Notes under the pieces: generated by a model
What the model was told of the DNA's origin: nothing
What the model saw: only the letters and a program-made list of their open reading frames with translations
Databases searched by the model: none
Shown: in pieces, positions 1 to 12,639 of the stretch
Position numbering within the stretch: the stretch's first letter is position 1
Layout of the letters: each line of letters starts with the position of its first letter
NCBI GenBank assembly: GCA_050084985.1
Contig: JBITNC010000001.1
Span: 5,828,001-5,892,000 of the forward strand
Reading direction: 5' to 3'
Source: Nageia nagi
Taxonomy: Eukaryota > Pinophyta
DNA: 64,000 nucleotides
Position numbers and translations under genes: made by a program

Positions 1-376
1 TCTTAAGGTAATGCCTAATTCTTCATTGGATCTAACAGGTCAAGGATTTGGCTAATATTCTAGAATACCTCACTTTCCTTCAAAAATTCATGGTTTCTAA
101 CACCATCTACTAAAATAGGTGCTTCATCTACTATTCTCTACCCAATTTGATATAGTTTGTTCAATAGGAATTTGACACTTTGGCATAGATAAGCATGGTT
201 TTAGCAGTACAAAGTGGCTCAATTTAATGAATCCTCTACATAGGACTTTGGTGCATTTACACATATAAGTATGGTCTAACAGTACAAATTGAAAAGGTGT
301 TATTAATCTTGATGATGAGTCACCAATCCTCAGGTCCCCTATGTCATAGGTGGACAAGTTTTAAAACAACACCTCC
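1..376. other. AT-rich stretch without a recognisable gene
   Basis: I see no coding domain, LTR edge or structured repeat here. A 77-codon minus-strand reading frame overlaps the stretch but shows no motif and reads like chance AT-rich sequence. Confidence 0.5.
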
Positions 377-1379
377 ATGTCTACCCCATCTTCTTCCCTA
401 GTCAAGGACATGCATTTAATTAAGAAGGCTATAATAGATCTTTATACCATATTTGAAGAGGTAATACAATTAAAACAATCTTCAATTTTATATAGTATGT
501 ATTTAAAGGAACAATTCCTTAAATGGCAAGTTAGTAGGATTAAGAAAGGTCTTCCTTACAATATTGATAATGATAAGTTACTTCTTTATGTTTATTATAA
601 AGTGAGGGGAGAAGAAATGTTTTTGTTGTGTTAATTTTACATGCATAATTTTATTTTGAATGGAAATACAAGGCTTTTCCCTTTTTTGTATATTGGGGAC
701 ATCCAGTTACATTCCTTTGTATCAATTCTCCAAAATCAAATAAAATGGTACAAGGATAGAGGAGTACAAATAGGAAATTTCTTAGGATACTTTCTTTGTT
801 CATTAGCAACCCATGTATTCTAGGAAAGTAGAAGTTAGCTTTAGAATAGTTCTTATTAGGAACAACAATGTAGAGAGATATAAAGCTATACTTGAAACTT
901 GTTTACAATATTGCCAAAATGGTATTAACAAACATTTTGAAAGGGCTTTACAAGCATGTACCATTAGGTGGAATATGTAGATACAAGAGTATAAGGAGAT
1001 GGAAATAATCAATATAAGAAACCTAAAATGTAGCAGAAGAAGAGCTAAAGCATTGATTAGACACATTAGGGATAACCCCTTGAATTGGTGTGGTCAGTAG
1101 TATAGACCTCCTATAATTTTGCATCCAACACTAACATTGGGAGATTTTCATATTCAATATGATTCAAGATTTAGAGCATGGATGTTAGAGATCAAAACTA
1201 CTAAAGGGCTATGGTATCCAAATGATAAACTTGATTGGTTTGCTCATAATGTTAAACTTCTTGCAATAACATATGAGATAGTACAACCCTATGATTTGAA
1301 TCACCTGATGAAATTTTCCAATGACCCAAACAATATAGTACAGTACAATAAAAATAAGGAGGAATATGAAGATGAGTAA
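377..1379 (+). pseudogene. unrecognised broken ORF, about 330 codons over two frames
   Basis: I do not recognise this protein. One frame runs 377-823 with a single stop at 632-634. The reading then shifts by one base to an ATG at 813 and continues to the stop at 1377-1379, interrupted by TAG at 978-980 and 1098-1100. The second part is rich in aromatic and basic residues (for example CSRRRAKAL and WYPNDKLDWF) and ends in an acidic tail. The two TAG codons sit where tryptophan would be natural, so each could be one G-to-A change from an open frame. No neighbouring LTR explains it. It could be an accessory ORF of an element or a host gene fragment; composition and continuity are the only evidence that it was coding. 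Confidence 0.4.
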
Positions 1380-2802
1380 GTGGTCCAAGAATAGATAAAT
1401 TTTTGATTTTTTGAGGAGGAGGAATATTCTAAGTTAAAGAGAAATGATGAGGCAAGAAATGAGATCCCTTTTGGTAAAAATTTATGAATGTATTTTGTTG
1501 CTTGGAACACTATGAAACACTATTATTATGTTTTAACGTATCTGAGTGTTATATTTAGAAGTAAATACATATATTTTTTTTCTTTATCTCCATTTATTAG
1601 ATGTTGTTAATGATTATTATTATATTTGAATGTTGAATATTCATATTTTGCATCAAGTAATAATAATGTGGTTTAAGTAAGAAATAACTTTAGAATTAGT
1701 TCTAGATGGACAACATTCAAAGACAACTTTAGAATGTTTGAGATCTAGAATTAACTAAGAGGATCAACTTTAGAATATGTTTCAAAGGGATAACTTCATA
1801 ATCATTTTAATAGAAAGCTTCAAAAATATAACATGTTGGCATAAAGTGTTTTTTTTTTTGAGGTATCACTTTTTGTAAATACTCCACAACTTTAGCAAAA
1901 GATTGTAATAGGTTTCAGTATGATAATCTAAAAGGATAATCATTGAACTTGAATAAGGGGAAAAATGAGGATGCACAAAGAAATATATGAGGTTGACTAT
2001 GTTTGGAGATCTATTAACAAGATGGATATTTACTTGATCTTTTCTCTATACATATCTAAGCGAGTCATAGGCTAAATTAAGATTCTCTTTCAAATAAACC
2101 TATGAGTGATAGGAATGTAATCAATTAGCATTAAAGATTTTGTTGAGTTTTTAGAATAATTTGATCTTCTTCTTTCAAAACAAGGTTAGTGAGGAAGTAT
2201 TACAAATTGTAAACTCATTAGTTTTATTTGAAGATTATATATTTTCCAATTTTTGAAGAAGTTAATACAAATATATTTCATTTTATGTTTTTGAAGTTAT
2301 GTTTATGAGCTCTGTTGGAAGGAGGAAGGCCCACTTTGACCAACTATATTCTCTAATAGTTATTGTTGTGATTCAAAATTTTATATTTTGTACTACAACA
2401 TTTTTTTAAATTTGAGTGTGAGTATGTGTGATTTCTTTGAAAGAGTTTAGTTTTTTTTTTGGTATAAGTTATTATTTTCATTAGATCCATAATATTTAGA
2501 ACATAATATCAATTGTATGTTTCCTTAGGACACCAACCTAGGATATGATAAAGTAAATGATGAATCGAACCACATCACACATGCTATTAGGATAATTCAC
2601 CAAATGGTTCTTATCATACATCATTTTAGGATGATGTTTCCTTGACATAAAAAGAAATACATCACAAGTTATTGTTTAAATTATTAAACCTTGAAAGAGT
2701 TCTTTCAACAGTCCGAAACTACCTTATAGATGACCTAAACCTTCATATTCATATTATAGATGATTTGAGATAAGATCCCCAAAATCTAGGTTATAGTGTA
2801 TA
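1380..2802. other. AT-rich intergenic stretch, nothing recognised
   Basis: About 1.4 kb with homopolymer T runs near 1850 and 2450 and no open frame of note. No LTR, domain or internal repeat was recognised on either strand. Confidence 0.5.
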
Positions 2803-2860
2803 AAGAATGATTTATAATAATAAATATAATTAAGTAAAGGCTACAAATATAAGTTATCAA
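2803..2860. repeat. repeat J, left fragment split off by element D
   Basis: This 58-bp segment plus 27416-27865 lines up with the uninterrupted copy at 44376-44885. Element D separates the halves, and its target duplication ATCAA is the last 5 bases here (2856-2860). Confidence 0.7.
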
Positions 2861-3224
2861 TGATCTGTAATCACTAGATTCCTATATCACACTCAGATCC
2901 TCACTTGCAAATTCAAACAAAAATACATTCACCATCATGAGACCATAATATTGCATATAAGATTTGAAATTGCACAATGTAAATCACAAACTAGCAATCT
3001 TTAACACACAACAAGATCAACATAATGATTGACCTTGGTTCACCCAATGTGGGATAATCTAGCATGGAATTGGAGCCTTCTCTTCTCATTGTCTATGGGC
3101 ATTACAATATTACATGCATAGAGAAATACCATCAACACAATGGAAATACAATCCTCTATAATTACTGTAATCTTCTACAATAAGAAGAAAATAATTTCAG
3201 AACTACAGAACTTTGTAATGATTC
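2861..3224 (-). repeat. element D 3' LTR, distal part
   Basis: Matches 26691-27050 of the intact D LTR, starting at the shared TGATCTGTAATC. It stops at the GATTC copy (3220-3224) of the target duplication produced when element C inserted; the partner copy is GACTC at 21658-21662. Confidence 0.9.
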
Positions 3225-3400
3225 TAAAGTTATTAAAGAATTTCAAATAAAATGAATTGCTATACAATTCAACTCTGCAACTCAAAGTATTAATACACAC
3301 TCAACAATGGAGAATTGAAATTTAACCAAAAACACCTGAATCTTTATTGAGAATGCAATTCACACACTAACACACTTATAACCTTGCTAATACATCATAC
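3225..3400 (-). repeat. element C 3' LTR, distal part
   Basis: The first 65 bases match the 5' LTR remnant at 21587-21651 with about five mismatches. The first two bases are TA where the other copy has TG. The segment ends in CATAC (3396-3400), the left target copy of element B; the LTR resumes at 16977 after the second CATAC. Confidence 0.88.
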
Positions 3401-4777
3401 TATTGATTGGTATAGCATAACCTCAAAGGGTTTGGTTTGGTTGTGTTCTTCACTACCCATAATGGTAGGTTCCTTGAAAGAGCAAAAGATGGTGGGAATG
3501 CATTCGTGTTGTTTTTCTACTCTATCTCTAGTTTATAGGTCGGTTCCTATCTATATTTGAGGTTAAAAGTAATAAGAAAGGAATAAAAGGATAAAGAGTT
3601 ACAAGAAAGAGATAAGTAAATAAAAAAACTAAAATAAGAAATGTACAACCTAAGCATTGTAGCACAAGTAACAATCCATAGCCAAGATTAAAAATAGAAA
3701 ACTATCTCGCACTTGGGGTCTCGCAATCACAATACACAACCATAATTTGGAGAAAACATTTTACACATAATATTTACAAAAGCAATAAACAACCACTTTG
3801 TTGTAAGAGGGCAAAGTATTATCTATTTGTATTGTCATATGTGAATAGCTCTTACAAGTTTGGGAAATTTGCTAAAATGTCTAACCTTTTTGATTTCTAA
3901 GAGATAGGTATTTATACAACTTCCCCCTTCCTTGAGTGGTTGGGTTTCATTAATACACATAACTGCTAGCATTGAATGAAACAACTAAAATAGCACTATT
4001 TACATAAATACTACAAGTGTGTTAGATTACATAGTGAATAAGTACCAATTAACATGACTATCTAGGAATTTGCTATTTCTAAATAGCCATGTCCATAGAG
4101 TCGCAATCTTTTTGACATGTCATTGACTACTCCTTCTTCGGCCCTGTAGCTGATTAAAGATAGCACTGTAGCTATTTGAGTAATTATTTGACTACAAATT
4201 GATGGGTATGATTTGGTACTATGCTTTATCAACTGCTATCTACTTCTTTGTAGTCTTTATGATCTCTACTGTAGATGTCAGTGATTAGGGTAATGGTAGT
4301 TGATAGACATTATGTTAACTTGGTTCAAGAAGAAACTACCACTATTATGTAGAAATGAGTTGGTGTTAACACATTAACATAGCCTTGAGGATCAAACACT
4401 TAAGATAAAGTGAACCTGAGTGTTCCTTCTTATGCATTACTCTTACCTTTGCTTGGTGGGCTCTATGTTTTACATCTAAGCTCTATTGATGATCTAGTTC
4501 TTTCGAGACCCATTGATTACAGCCAAAATTCATGACATCATCTCTTAGAATCATCGATCTCTATTTGATGTCTTAATAAATTTACACCCACCATTACTTA
4601 TTCTAGGACCAACTAATTTTAGTTAAAATTCATGACATCATCATGAAGATTCTAAGAGAATAATAGCCCTCCTAGGCATTCTTATATACATAGCTCTCGA
4701 GCACTAAAGAATTAAAGAATAGAGAATAAAGAATAATAGAATTACCTTGATTTAGAGTGTAATTATGAAAAAATACA
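3401..4777 (-). repeat. element B 3' LTR (1377 bp)
   Basis: Matches 15175-16976 along its length. It is 425 bp shorter: it has two copies of the CATGACATCAT motif (4531, 4631; 100-bp spacing) where the other LTR has three, and it lacks the sequence equivalent to about 16515-16845. The stop codon of the element's extra ORF lies inside it. Confidence 0.92.
3909..3916 (-). promoter_or_regulatory. TATA box in element B 3' LTR
   Basis: TATAAATA on the minus strand, conserved in the other B LTR at 15680-15687, in the orientation of the element's coding frames. Confidence 0.5.
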
Positions 4778-7700
4778 ATCTTCTAGTGGCTCTTTGGGGT
4801 CTCTGCCTACTAGAGAATAGAACCCTTTGATTGTTGCTCCCAATGGCTTGTCTAGAAGTGGACTTGGTCAAGGTCTTAATTGATGCAATTAGCTCTGGTA
4901 GGAGGAATGGTTGCATCTTTTTATTAAGATCATTGAGATCTTTATAATCAATCTGTGATAAGATAAGGGAAGTCTTAATCTTCATTGTATCTACTTTAAA
5001 CTCTATTGGAACATTGTCTAGCCTTTAAACATGCAAAAATATTATAATTACCTCTTGAGCCAACTCATTTATTTTCTATAAGTTTGAGATTTGTTTCCCA
5101 AAAAAAGATTGTTTAAGGAACTACATGGTATTGGCTACCCAATTAGCAGCACTACCTTGTACATTCTATTCTTCTCATAATTTGGGAGCCTTCATCTTAA
5201 TAAAATAATTAAAGAATGTGTTAATGAATCCCAGCTCTATTATGAGCTGGTGCTTATTAATGTCCATATTAAACACCAAATTTTGGAGTTTACAAATATC
5301 TCAAATCCTCATTTGATACAACTATCTTGGCTTGGGAGAGATCATTGCTATATCTTTTTAAATCAAGACCCTTAAATGGGCTTGCATTCTTTCTAATATT
5401 ACCTAGGGTGTATCCAGAGCTAGCTTATGGAGGGTGGTTTAAACATGGAATTCCTTGATTGACTATATAGTTTTTTCCTTGAGTAGATGCAAGTGTGATA
5501 ATGTTATCATTCTATCATCGACTTGCTCCACTAAGGATTTTTTTTGAAATTATTCATGGGTAATAACAACTTTGTATTATCATCAGATAAAACTTTATTT
5601 GTTGTAATTATAGTTTGTAGCTTGACCTCAATCTGCTTGACCTCAATCTGCTTGACCTTCTGAGTATCAATGACTATAGCTTGAGCTTTGAGATCTTCTA
5701 TTATTTGATTTGCAGCATCAAGCTTAGCTTTTGTTATTGTTATGCTCTTATCAAACTTTGATTTCTTCTTATCAAGCCTTGTAATTAATTCTTTATTTTT
5801 ATTCTACAACCCAGCTACTATTTTGTCTTTAAGGGAGCAATCTTACTTATATCAATCTATTTTCTTATTCAATTTTTCTATCTTAGTCTCCATTGCTTGA
5901 AGACTTTTACTAGCCACCATTAAAGTATTTACAAGAAATCTAAACTGATCAATTACCAATGCACTCTACATATTTACATCTATTATAATCATGGGAGTAA
6001 TATCTAGTTGCCCTCATTTGAAAGGCATCTATGCTATTTTAATGTCTCCTATCTTTGTTACCTTACTCAAAATTCTTCATTATTGCTCAGAAAGCATAGG
6101 AGATTTAATGGGCACTACAATTTGTGTAGAAAAAATTGATTTTATTTCCTATTATGAGGTTGTAGGAATTAAAGAATGGGGAGTAATAATTCCATATAAA
6201 ATCAATGTCTCAATTTGTTGAATAGGATGTGACTATCAGGGGGGTGTTAATTCTTGAACTTCTAGTTCTAGCTCTACCTCTTCCATGACCTCGTCTTATT
6301 CCTCAATCTTATCCATTAGGCTAGAGTATTTATTTTTCCTAGATTTATCATCATCATATTTGAGTCCTCCTTTAAGTGTAGCTACTGTAGATCCATTGGC
6401 TTTAGGTATGCTTTCCCTACCTTGTTGAATTTGGCTTTACTTCTCTTCTAGGGTTTGTGTTTGTTCTTATGCTAGGCTCTTTTGCAACACTAGTATTTGT
6501 ATCTTGAGGCTCTCTAAACTCTTCTGTATCAAATTTTTTTGTCTCTTTTACCACCATCTTTGAAACTTCTTCTATTGCCTCTAAAGGTGAAGGTACAATC
6601 ATTTGTGACTATGACCTTATTGTAGTGGTATGAGGCTTCTTTGTAGGTTTCTATTCCTTCTCCAAGATTTGCTATTTCTAAGCTGGGGTTTGTATTTTCC
6701 TTTTCTTCTTTGGAGAAGGCTCTTGAGAAGAGGTGGTAGTTTCTAAAGGGTTTTGCTCTCCCTTCTTTGGAATTTCAACCATGCTAGATGGTTGTCTTGT
6801 TTGTACTAGCCTCACCCTTGCAGCAAGTTTTCCTTGAAAATGAGGAGGAAAGGGCTATCCAACTCTAGCGAAGGATCTTTGGAATACTCAACCTCCTAGT
6901 ATGTATCATATTTGAATTTTTCAAATAATTCACTCTTAATGTGGTGAATTTTTGTTATGTACTCAAATCTAAATTTTGTAAAATAATGAATTTTATTGGT
7001 ACCCCACCCAAGATTTGCTAATTGGGTGAGGACCTCTAGGTTGAGAATAAAATTTTGTCTCTTATTTTCTTAGTTTCTATACTTCCTTATTCCCTCAAGG
7101 GCCATCTAGTCCTTATTCAGGGGTATGAATTCCCAATTAGGGTACATTTCTGCTTCCTGCTTAGTTTTATTTACAAAATATTCTATATGAGGCCTACTAT
7201 CATGGATAAATGCTGGATTTTTTTTGGTTGACCTTATTATTTGGGCCATCTTTCTTGATGGGTCAGACATCCATGCAACTTCCATCATATCTAATTTTAA
7301 ATTTTGTACAATGAATTGAGCTATATTATCTTTACATCCTATTTCTAAAATAGTAAAATTTTCAATAGAAGTCGGTATATCTATAATAGACTTAAAATTA
7401 CCCCTAGACCCATATTTGCTTTCTTTAGCACAAATCTATATTCCCATCTCTATTGAGTACAACTAGGGGGTTACATATTTGGGTAATAAAAAGGGTCTCT
7501 CAAAATACCCATACCTGATTATCATGGTACAACTTCTTAAGAAGTACTGGTCATCGATGTTATTTCCTCCTTAAAACTGCTTCATTATGCTTTTGTGCAA
7601 TCTACTAGGGAGTTTTTTAATCAAAATTTTTACTATTGTTGCATAGAACGTATCCATAAATTCATAGTAGGATCCATGCAACTTACTTAAAATTGGTACC

Positions 7701-8637
7701 ATTAGGTCAATTGGTACAAGTGTAGCATTGTAACTCATCGGCTCAACTAGTAACCTTGCCTCTATGAGTTTATCAAGATTTTGATGGACGAAGAGCCACC
7801 AAAGATATGAGGAATGTCTAAATGACTTCTCAATTTTAAATAGACATCTCTTTATTTATCCCATTATAAAAGTTGGTAAGTCATAGTAGACATGAGCCTC
7901 TAAAATATTATAAGCCATACACACCATGGCTTCATCTACTTCAATTTGGGACTTCTTTCTTAGGATGACTACTAGTGCCTACAACACTTCTCTATCCTTT
8001 TTTCTTTCAAAAGGGCTATCTAGTAGTTTAGCAAAAGTTTAGCCTTCTTACTATCTTGGTAGCTTACACTGATCCAGTTTAACATTTCATCTTAATTGAC
8101 ATAAAAGTTATGCTTCTCTTTTTTTAAATCAATTTGTTTCTTGACATGGAAAGTCCAATTTGCTAGAATAGCAAATGCTTGGATGATGGAATCAGGAGAG
8201 TAATCTAGTACTGCTTCAAACTTGGGCTCAAATGTATCTCCCTCTTATATGCTCTTGAACATTCCTATTTGGTAACCCTTTTAATGATGCTTGTGTACCA
8301 AGGAGTATAACATCTTGGGGCAAGTAAATGATTCATAAGGCACATAATAAGCTAAGCCCTGGTCAATCATGATGTCCCTTTTTGAATGAGCTAGTGACGT
8401 CCCTTTTTTTATCACCTCGGGTGTCTTATGCTATAGAATAATGTGACTAGGATTAGCTCTCCATGTGTCCATATGATTGATTACCCCCATCTCAATCTAG
8501 TTTATTCCTAGGGCATTCTTGAGATATTCTTCTTGCAAGGAAAGAAGGTGAGCATCAAGTTGATCTACTTCAACTGTAGAGGATGAATGGGAAGTTGCCA
8601 TGATATCAACACTCTTCCTTGAACCTTTGGTTATCAT
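4752..8637 (-). pseudogene. element B extra ORF downstream of integrase (about 1,290 codons), function unknown
   Basis: I do not recognise this protein. A start codon at 8635-8637 opens a frame that can be followed through many stops and shifts to a stop at 4752-4754, inside the 3' LTR. An N-terminal Ser/Thr-rich start is followed by a likely globular part (about 8000-7100) and a Lys/Glu- and Pro-rich part (about 7000-6400). A heptad-like, Lys/Ile/Leu-rich region at about 5930-5580 looks like a coiled coil. It includes a 15-bp tandem duplication encoding QIEVK twice (about 5627-5656). The C-terminus is Arg-rich (RQRPQRATRR). It lies in the element's sense strand at the place where Athila-like elements carry an env-like ORF, but I see no clear signal peptide or transmembrane anchor. 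It could be an accessory protein or a captured gene. Confidence 0.55.
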
Positions 8638-9129
8638 TTAAAAATAGTAATTTGGGCAATGCAAGGTCCTATAACTTTTCTATATCTTAACTCAACTCAA
8701 CTCTAAAATCTCTAAGTTTTGAATGGTTTGAATACTTGTGTGCTTGAAATTAGCTAAGTGTTGAACTAGAAGGTATGGGGGGAATTTTATTTGTCCAAGG
8801 TTGGTAAGATTTGCATTAATGATAATTACTACTTGAAGATCTTGAGACCTATGCATTGTATAGATTAAGATGGCATAGGCTTGATAAGTAATTTTAGAGC
8901 ACACTAGATTTAATTTGTGGTACTTGTGCGATAGTTTGTGAAATTCAAGGAAATCTTTCCTTAAATGCTACCTTATTCAGTTGATAACTGAGTAGTACAT
9001 TTACATTAACTCTTTATAAAGCTAAATTAAAGTTAAGCATTAACAACTACCTTTTTTTTGAAAACTATGAAAAAAATATTTTTATTTATTAATTTTTAAA
9101 CTATTTACAATATACATTGCTTTGTAAGC
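8638..9129 (-). other. spacer between integrase and extra ORF in element B
   Basis: AT-rich, with a short 70-codon minus frame at 8692-8904 that shows no domain. It may hold a promoter or splice site for the downstream ORF, but nothing in it can be pinned down. Confidence 0.4.
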
Positions 9130-10360
9130 ACTACAAGCTTACCTCATCACCCGATAATGTTTTCAGATAGATCTCATTAATGGGAATAGGTAATTCCTAG
9201 GACCTAATAATATCTTGCAATTTGAATGCATTACTTTGCATGGCTTGAGTGCTTATGTAAGGTCCACTCCAAAGAGAATCAAATTTTTGGTGTCTTCCAG
9301 GCTTTGCTCTTTCCTCATCCCATTTGAGGATAATATCACCTAGTTCAAACTTCACCCGGGAAGACTTTTTCTTATCAAACCACTTCTTGAAAATGTGTTA
9401 GAAATGTTGGAATGACTCATGTGCCTTGTTCTAGTCTTCCTCAAATTTTAAGAGCTGACTATATCTATATTGTAGTGGCTCAAAGTGATGGTCCTCCATT
9501 TCTTGCAGGATTTTCAAAGCTAGTAACTCCATGTGTATTGGCAACATAGGTATTTTACCATATACCAATGCATATGGGGATGTTTTTATTATTTATTTTA
9601 TACTAATTCTATCTTCCCATAATGTTCAGTCCAATTGTGTATGCCATTGTTTAGGATTCCCTTCAATTGTTCTCTTGATGATTTGAGTTAGATTTTTATT
9701 AGTTAATTTGGCTAACCTATTACCTTATGGGTAATAGTTTGAAGAGAACAACTAGTACACTCCATATTAAGCTACAAAGCTTGATAAATTACCTCCCATA
9801 AATGCTAGGACATGTTTTAACACAATAGTCTATAGGATTCCAAAGTAGGTGATTATCCTTTTAATCATTTCTATCACTTCCTCTTGATCTACATTTTTAC
9901 ATGGCATAGCCTCTGACCATCTAGTGAAGTAATCTATTATAGTCAAAATAAACTTGTGGCTTGCCAAGAAATTTGGGTTTATAATACCAATGAATTTCAT
10001 ACCCCATTATTGAAAGGGTTCTTCAACTACCCATGTTTGAGAGGCATTGCAGCTTGTCTTCTCTTTCTTACAAATTTGTTGCACTTATCACATTCCTTGG
10101 AAATCTTGAATGAATCTTGAAATATAGTGGGCAATAATATCTAGCTTTTAATACCTTTGCTACTATAGTTGGTCTACTATAATGCCCACTAAAGAATCCA
10201 TAATAAAATTTATACAATATTCTATGGGGTTCATCCTAAATCACACATTTAAGTAGGGTTTGATCAATTTTTTTTTGTACAGATGATCATTTATCATTAT
10301 AAATTTGAGGGCATGCAACTTGAATCTCCTTCTTTGAAATTTGTTAGAGCTTTAGGGAAC
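9130..10360 (-). pseudogene. element B integrase (zinc-finger, core remnants, C-terminal module)
   Basis: Integrase joins retroelement cDNA to host DNA. The C-terminal module is clear at about 9390-9240: LGDIILKWDEERAKPG, then a WSGP motif, the GPY/F-type signature of gypsy integrases. Upstream, the core domain at about 10100-9500 is recognisable only in pieces (LNNGIHNWTEH and similar) across several frames and stops. It lies after RT and RNase H, the Ty3/gypsy order. None of it is translatable as a unit, and I could not confirm the three catalytic acidic residues. Confidence 0.7.
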
Positions 10361-10399
10361 CTACTAGTTTATAAATACATCATGATTTGTTTAATCCAA

Positions 10400-11970
10400 T
10401 CACTTTCTTGATTGATTTACTATTCATCTTCCATAAGAGTGATCATATGTGAAGTTTCAGCTATATTTTCATAGAAAGCCCTACCTTTGATTAGCTTGGT
10501 TGGCTTAATTTCTATATCATATTCCATTATTTCAGTGATACAACCAGCATTTCCTTCACCTTTATCTTCTTGTATAATATAATTTCTTACATCTAAATGG
10601 ATAGTAAATATAATGATTCTATTATGGGAGACATAATGCTTGAATTTTTTAAGTCCCTTCATAATGGAATACACTTGGTTTTCTACTTTTGCTGGTGTTG
10701 ATACAGTGTTTAACTATGAAAGTCAATCAGATGTTCTTCATTATTATCATCCTTTTATGCAAGAATTACAACAATTCTCTTGTCTACTTTGTGTGCATAC
10801 ATAATGAAATATTTTAACATATCAAGATTTTTAAGCATAAGAGCTTCCGTTATAGCCTTTTTTATTTCTCTGAAGGCTACTTTTACTTCATATGACCAAG
10901 AAAATACAACATCTTTCTTTAGCATTGAAGTGATTGGGGATACAATCTCTAAATTTTTTTTGATAAACTTTTTAACAAAATTGATTTGACCTAGGAATGA
11001 CTGTAAGGCCTTCTTTTTAGAGGGAAGTGGCAATGCTTTTATAGCTTTTACTCTATCTAGATCAATGGCTAGTCCCTCTTTTGAGATAATGTGGCCAAGT
11101 AACTTTCCTTGGTTGACCATAAAAATTGATTTTTTTAGATTTATTGAAATGCCAAATTTTATGCATTTTTTAAAGACTAATCTTAGATGTTCTAGATGAT
11201 CACTTCTACTTTTGGAGAAGACTATGATATCATCTAGATATATTAGTATAATCTTATTTATTAGCTCACCAAATTCATGATCCATGCTCTTTAAAAAGTA
11301 GTTCTTGCATTAGAAAGACCAAATGGCATTCTTTGAAAAGCAAATGTCCCCCATTTAATTGTAAATACAATTTTGAATTGATCTTCATCCTTCACCCAAA
11401 TATAGTTAAATCCTAAGTAACCATCAATCATTGAAAAATAGAAAGCTTCAGCTACTATATGTAGGATCTACTCCATATGAGGGAGAGGATAATTATCTTT
11501 AAGAGACAGTTTATTCAAATTTCTGAAATCAACACAGAGTCTAATTTCTCCACTTTTCTTTCTAATAGGAACTAAATTTGTAACCCAAGAAGAATGCTTG
11601 ATAGGATAAATAATTTTTGAATCAAGAAGCTTGATTAACTCTTATTTCATAGCTTCTTCTATTTTTGGGTTGACTGGTATTTATTTTTTCCTATATGGTT
11701 TGACCTCTGGTTCAAGCTCAATTGTGTGTTGAATGACATCTTTGTCATATGTATTAAGATCATCATAAGTCCAGCCAATTACATAGAAAAACTTATGATA
11801 AATTTGAAACATAGTAGCCTTTTCTATATCAAAACACTCTGAACCAATTTTTAAATACTTCCCAGGTTCTACTTCCAGCTCAACATAGTTCTCCTTCAAG
11901 ATGATTGAAAAATTAGCCTTTAGGACATTTTTTGAATTAAATAGTCTTCCAAAAGAGAGCAATCCTTTTG
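10400..11970 (-). pseudogene. element B reverse transcriptase and RNase H
   Basis: Reverse transcriptase of gypsy type. The upstream segment 11962-11681 ends in an acidic-to-basic linker (IELEPEVKPYRKK) typical of the region before the RT fingers. After a broken stretch, 11285-10755 is an open 176-codon block with the catalytic YLDD motif (YLDDIIVFSK) intact, then the thumb and LGQINF-type connection. The gypsy RNase H follows at about 10755-10420, with a recognisable end (KGLKKFKHYVSHNRIIIFT). The fingers and palm between 11680 and 11290 have multiple stops. The protein copies element RNA into DNA in the virus-like particle; this copy is dead. Confidence 0.85.
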
Positions 11971-12179
11971 GTATAACATTATTTTTGAGTTGAATAACAT
12001 CTAATTATTAGAAATAATTAGGCATTTTCTGAGTACCAAAAGTGTGCACCATTGCTTCATCCATGAGGAAGTTCATATATGCTCGTTGGAGTTGAATACT
12101 TGCCATAAGTTTATAACATCAAGTACTAAAGGCCTACACTAAACTTTAACTACAAGAGCTCCTATTTTGTAATGAGAAA

Positions 12180-12580
12180 GATTATAACATGCCCCTCTTC
12201 TAGCAAGTGATCAACTATTTGGTTGTGCCTTCTAAGAATAGATATAAAATTGATAGCTAGAAATGACTCCAATAAATCTCACACTCTATTCTTGTAGTTC
12301 TTCAGATAATGATGTTTTGCATTGATTTGATTTTTAACCTACTTATGACCAATTTAGAATCACCATGGACAATCAAGCATCTGATGCTTATATTGATTAC
12401 TTTAGATAACCCTAGATAAAGGGCTTCATACTCAGTAGCATTATTTATACAAGTCCATGTGAATCAGAAGGAGAATCTTTTGGTAATTATTTTAAGAGAT
12501 TTGAAGACCACTCTAGCTCCACATCCATGTCTACATCAAGAACCATCAAAATATGTTTTCCATACCTCATGTTCTTTATC
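12180..12580 (-). pseudogene. element B additional RNase H-like domain upstream of RT
   Basis: The minus strand reads a type I RNase H pattern: FDGS (first Asp, about 12535), then NNATEYEALYLGLSK (Glu), then VHGDSKLVISRL (third acidic residue), with three in-frame stops. These are the spaced D-E-D residues of the RNase HI fold as found in archaeal-type domains of plant Tat-lineage gypsy elements. Here it lies between protease and RT, while a second gypsy RNase H follows RT. In the arrangement I know best the extra domain sits after the first RNase H, so its position is unusual and should be confirmed. Confidence 0.7.
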
Positions 12581-12639
12581 AACAGTGACTGAGATTGGTT
12601 AAGCTTTTTCATATAAATAATAATTTCCCATGCTAGCAT

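Noticed and set aside
5991-6221. 76-codon plus-strand ORF
   Set aside because: Complement of the element B extra ORF; no independent support.
8692-8904. 70-codon minus ORF between integrase and the extra ORF of element B
   Set aside because: No motif, AT-driven composition and a different frame from both neighbours.
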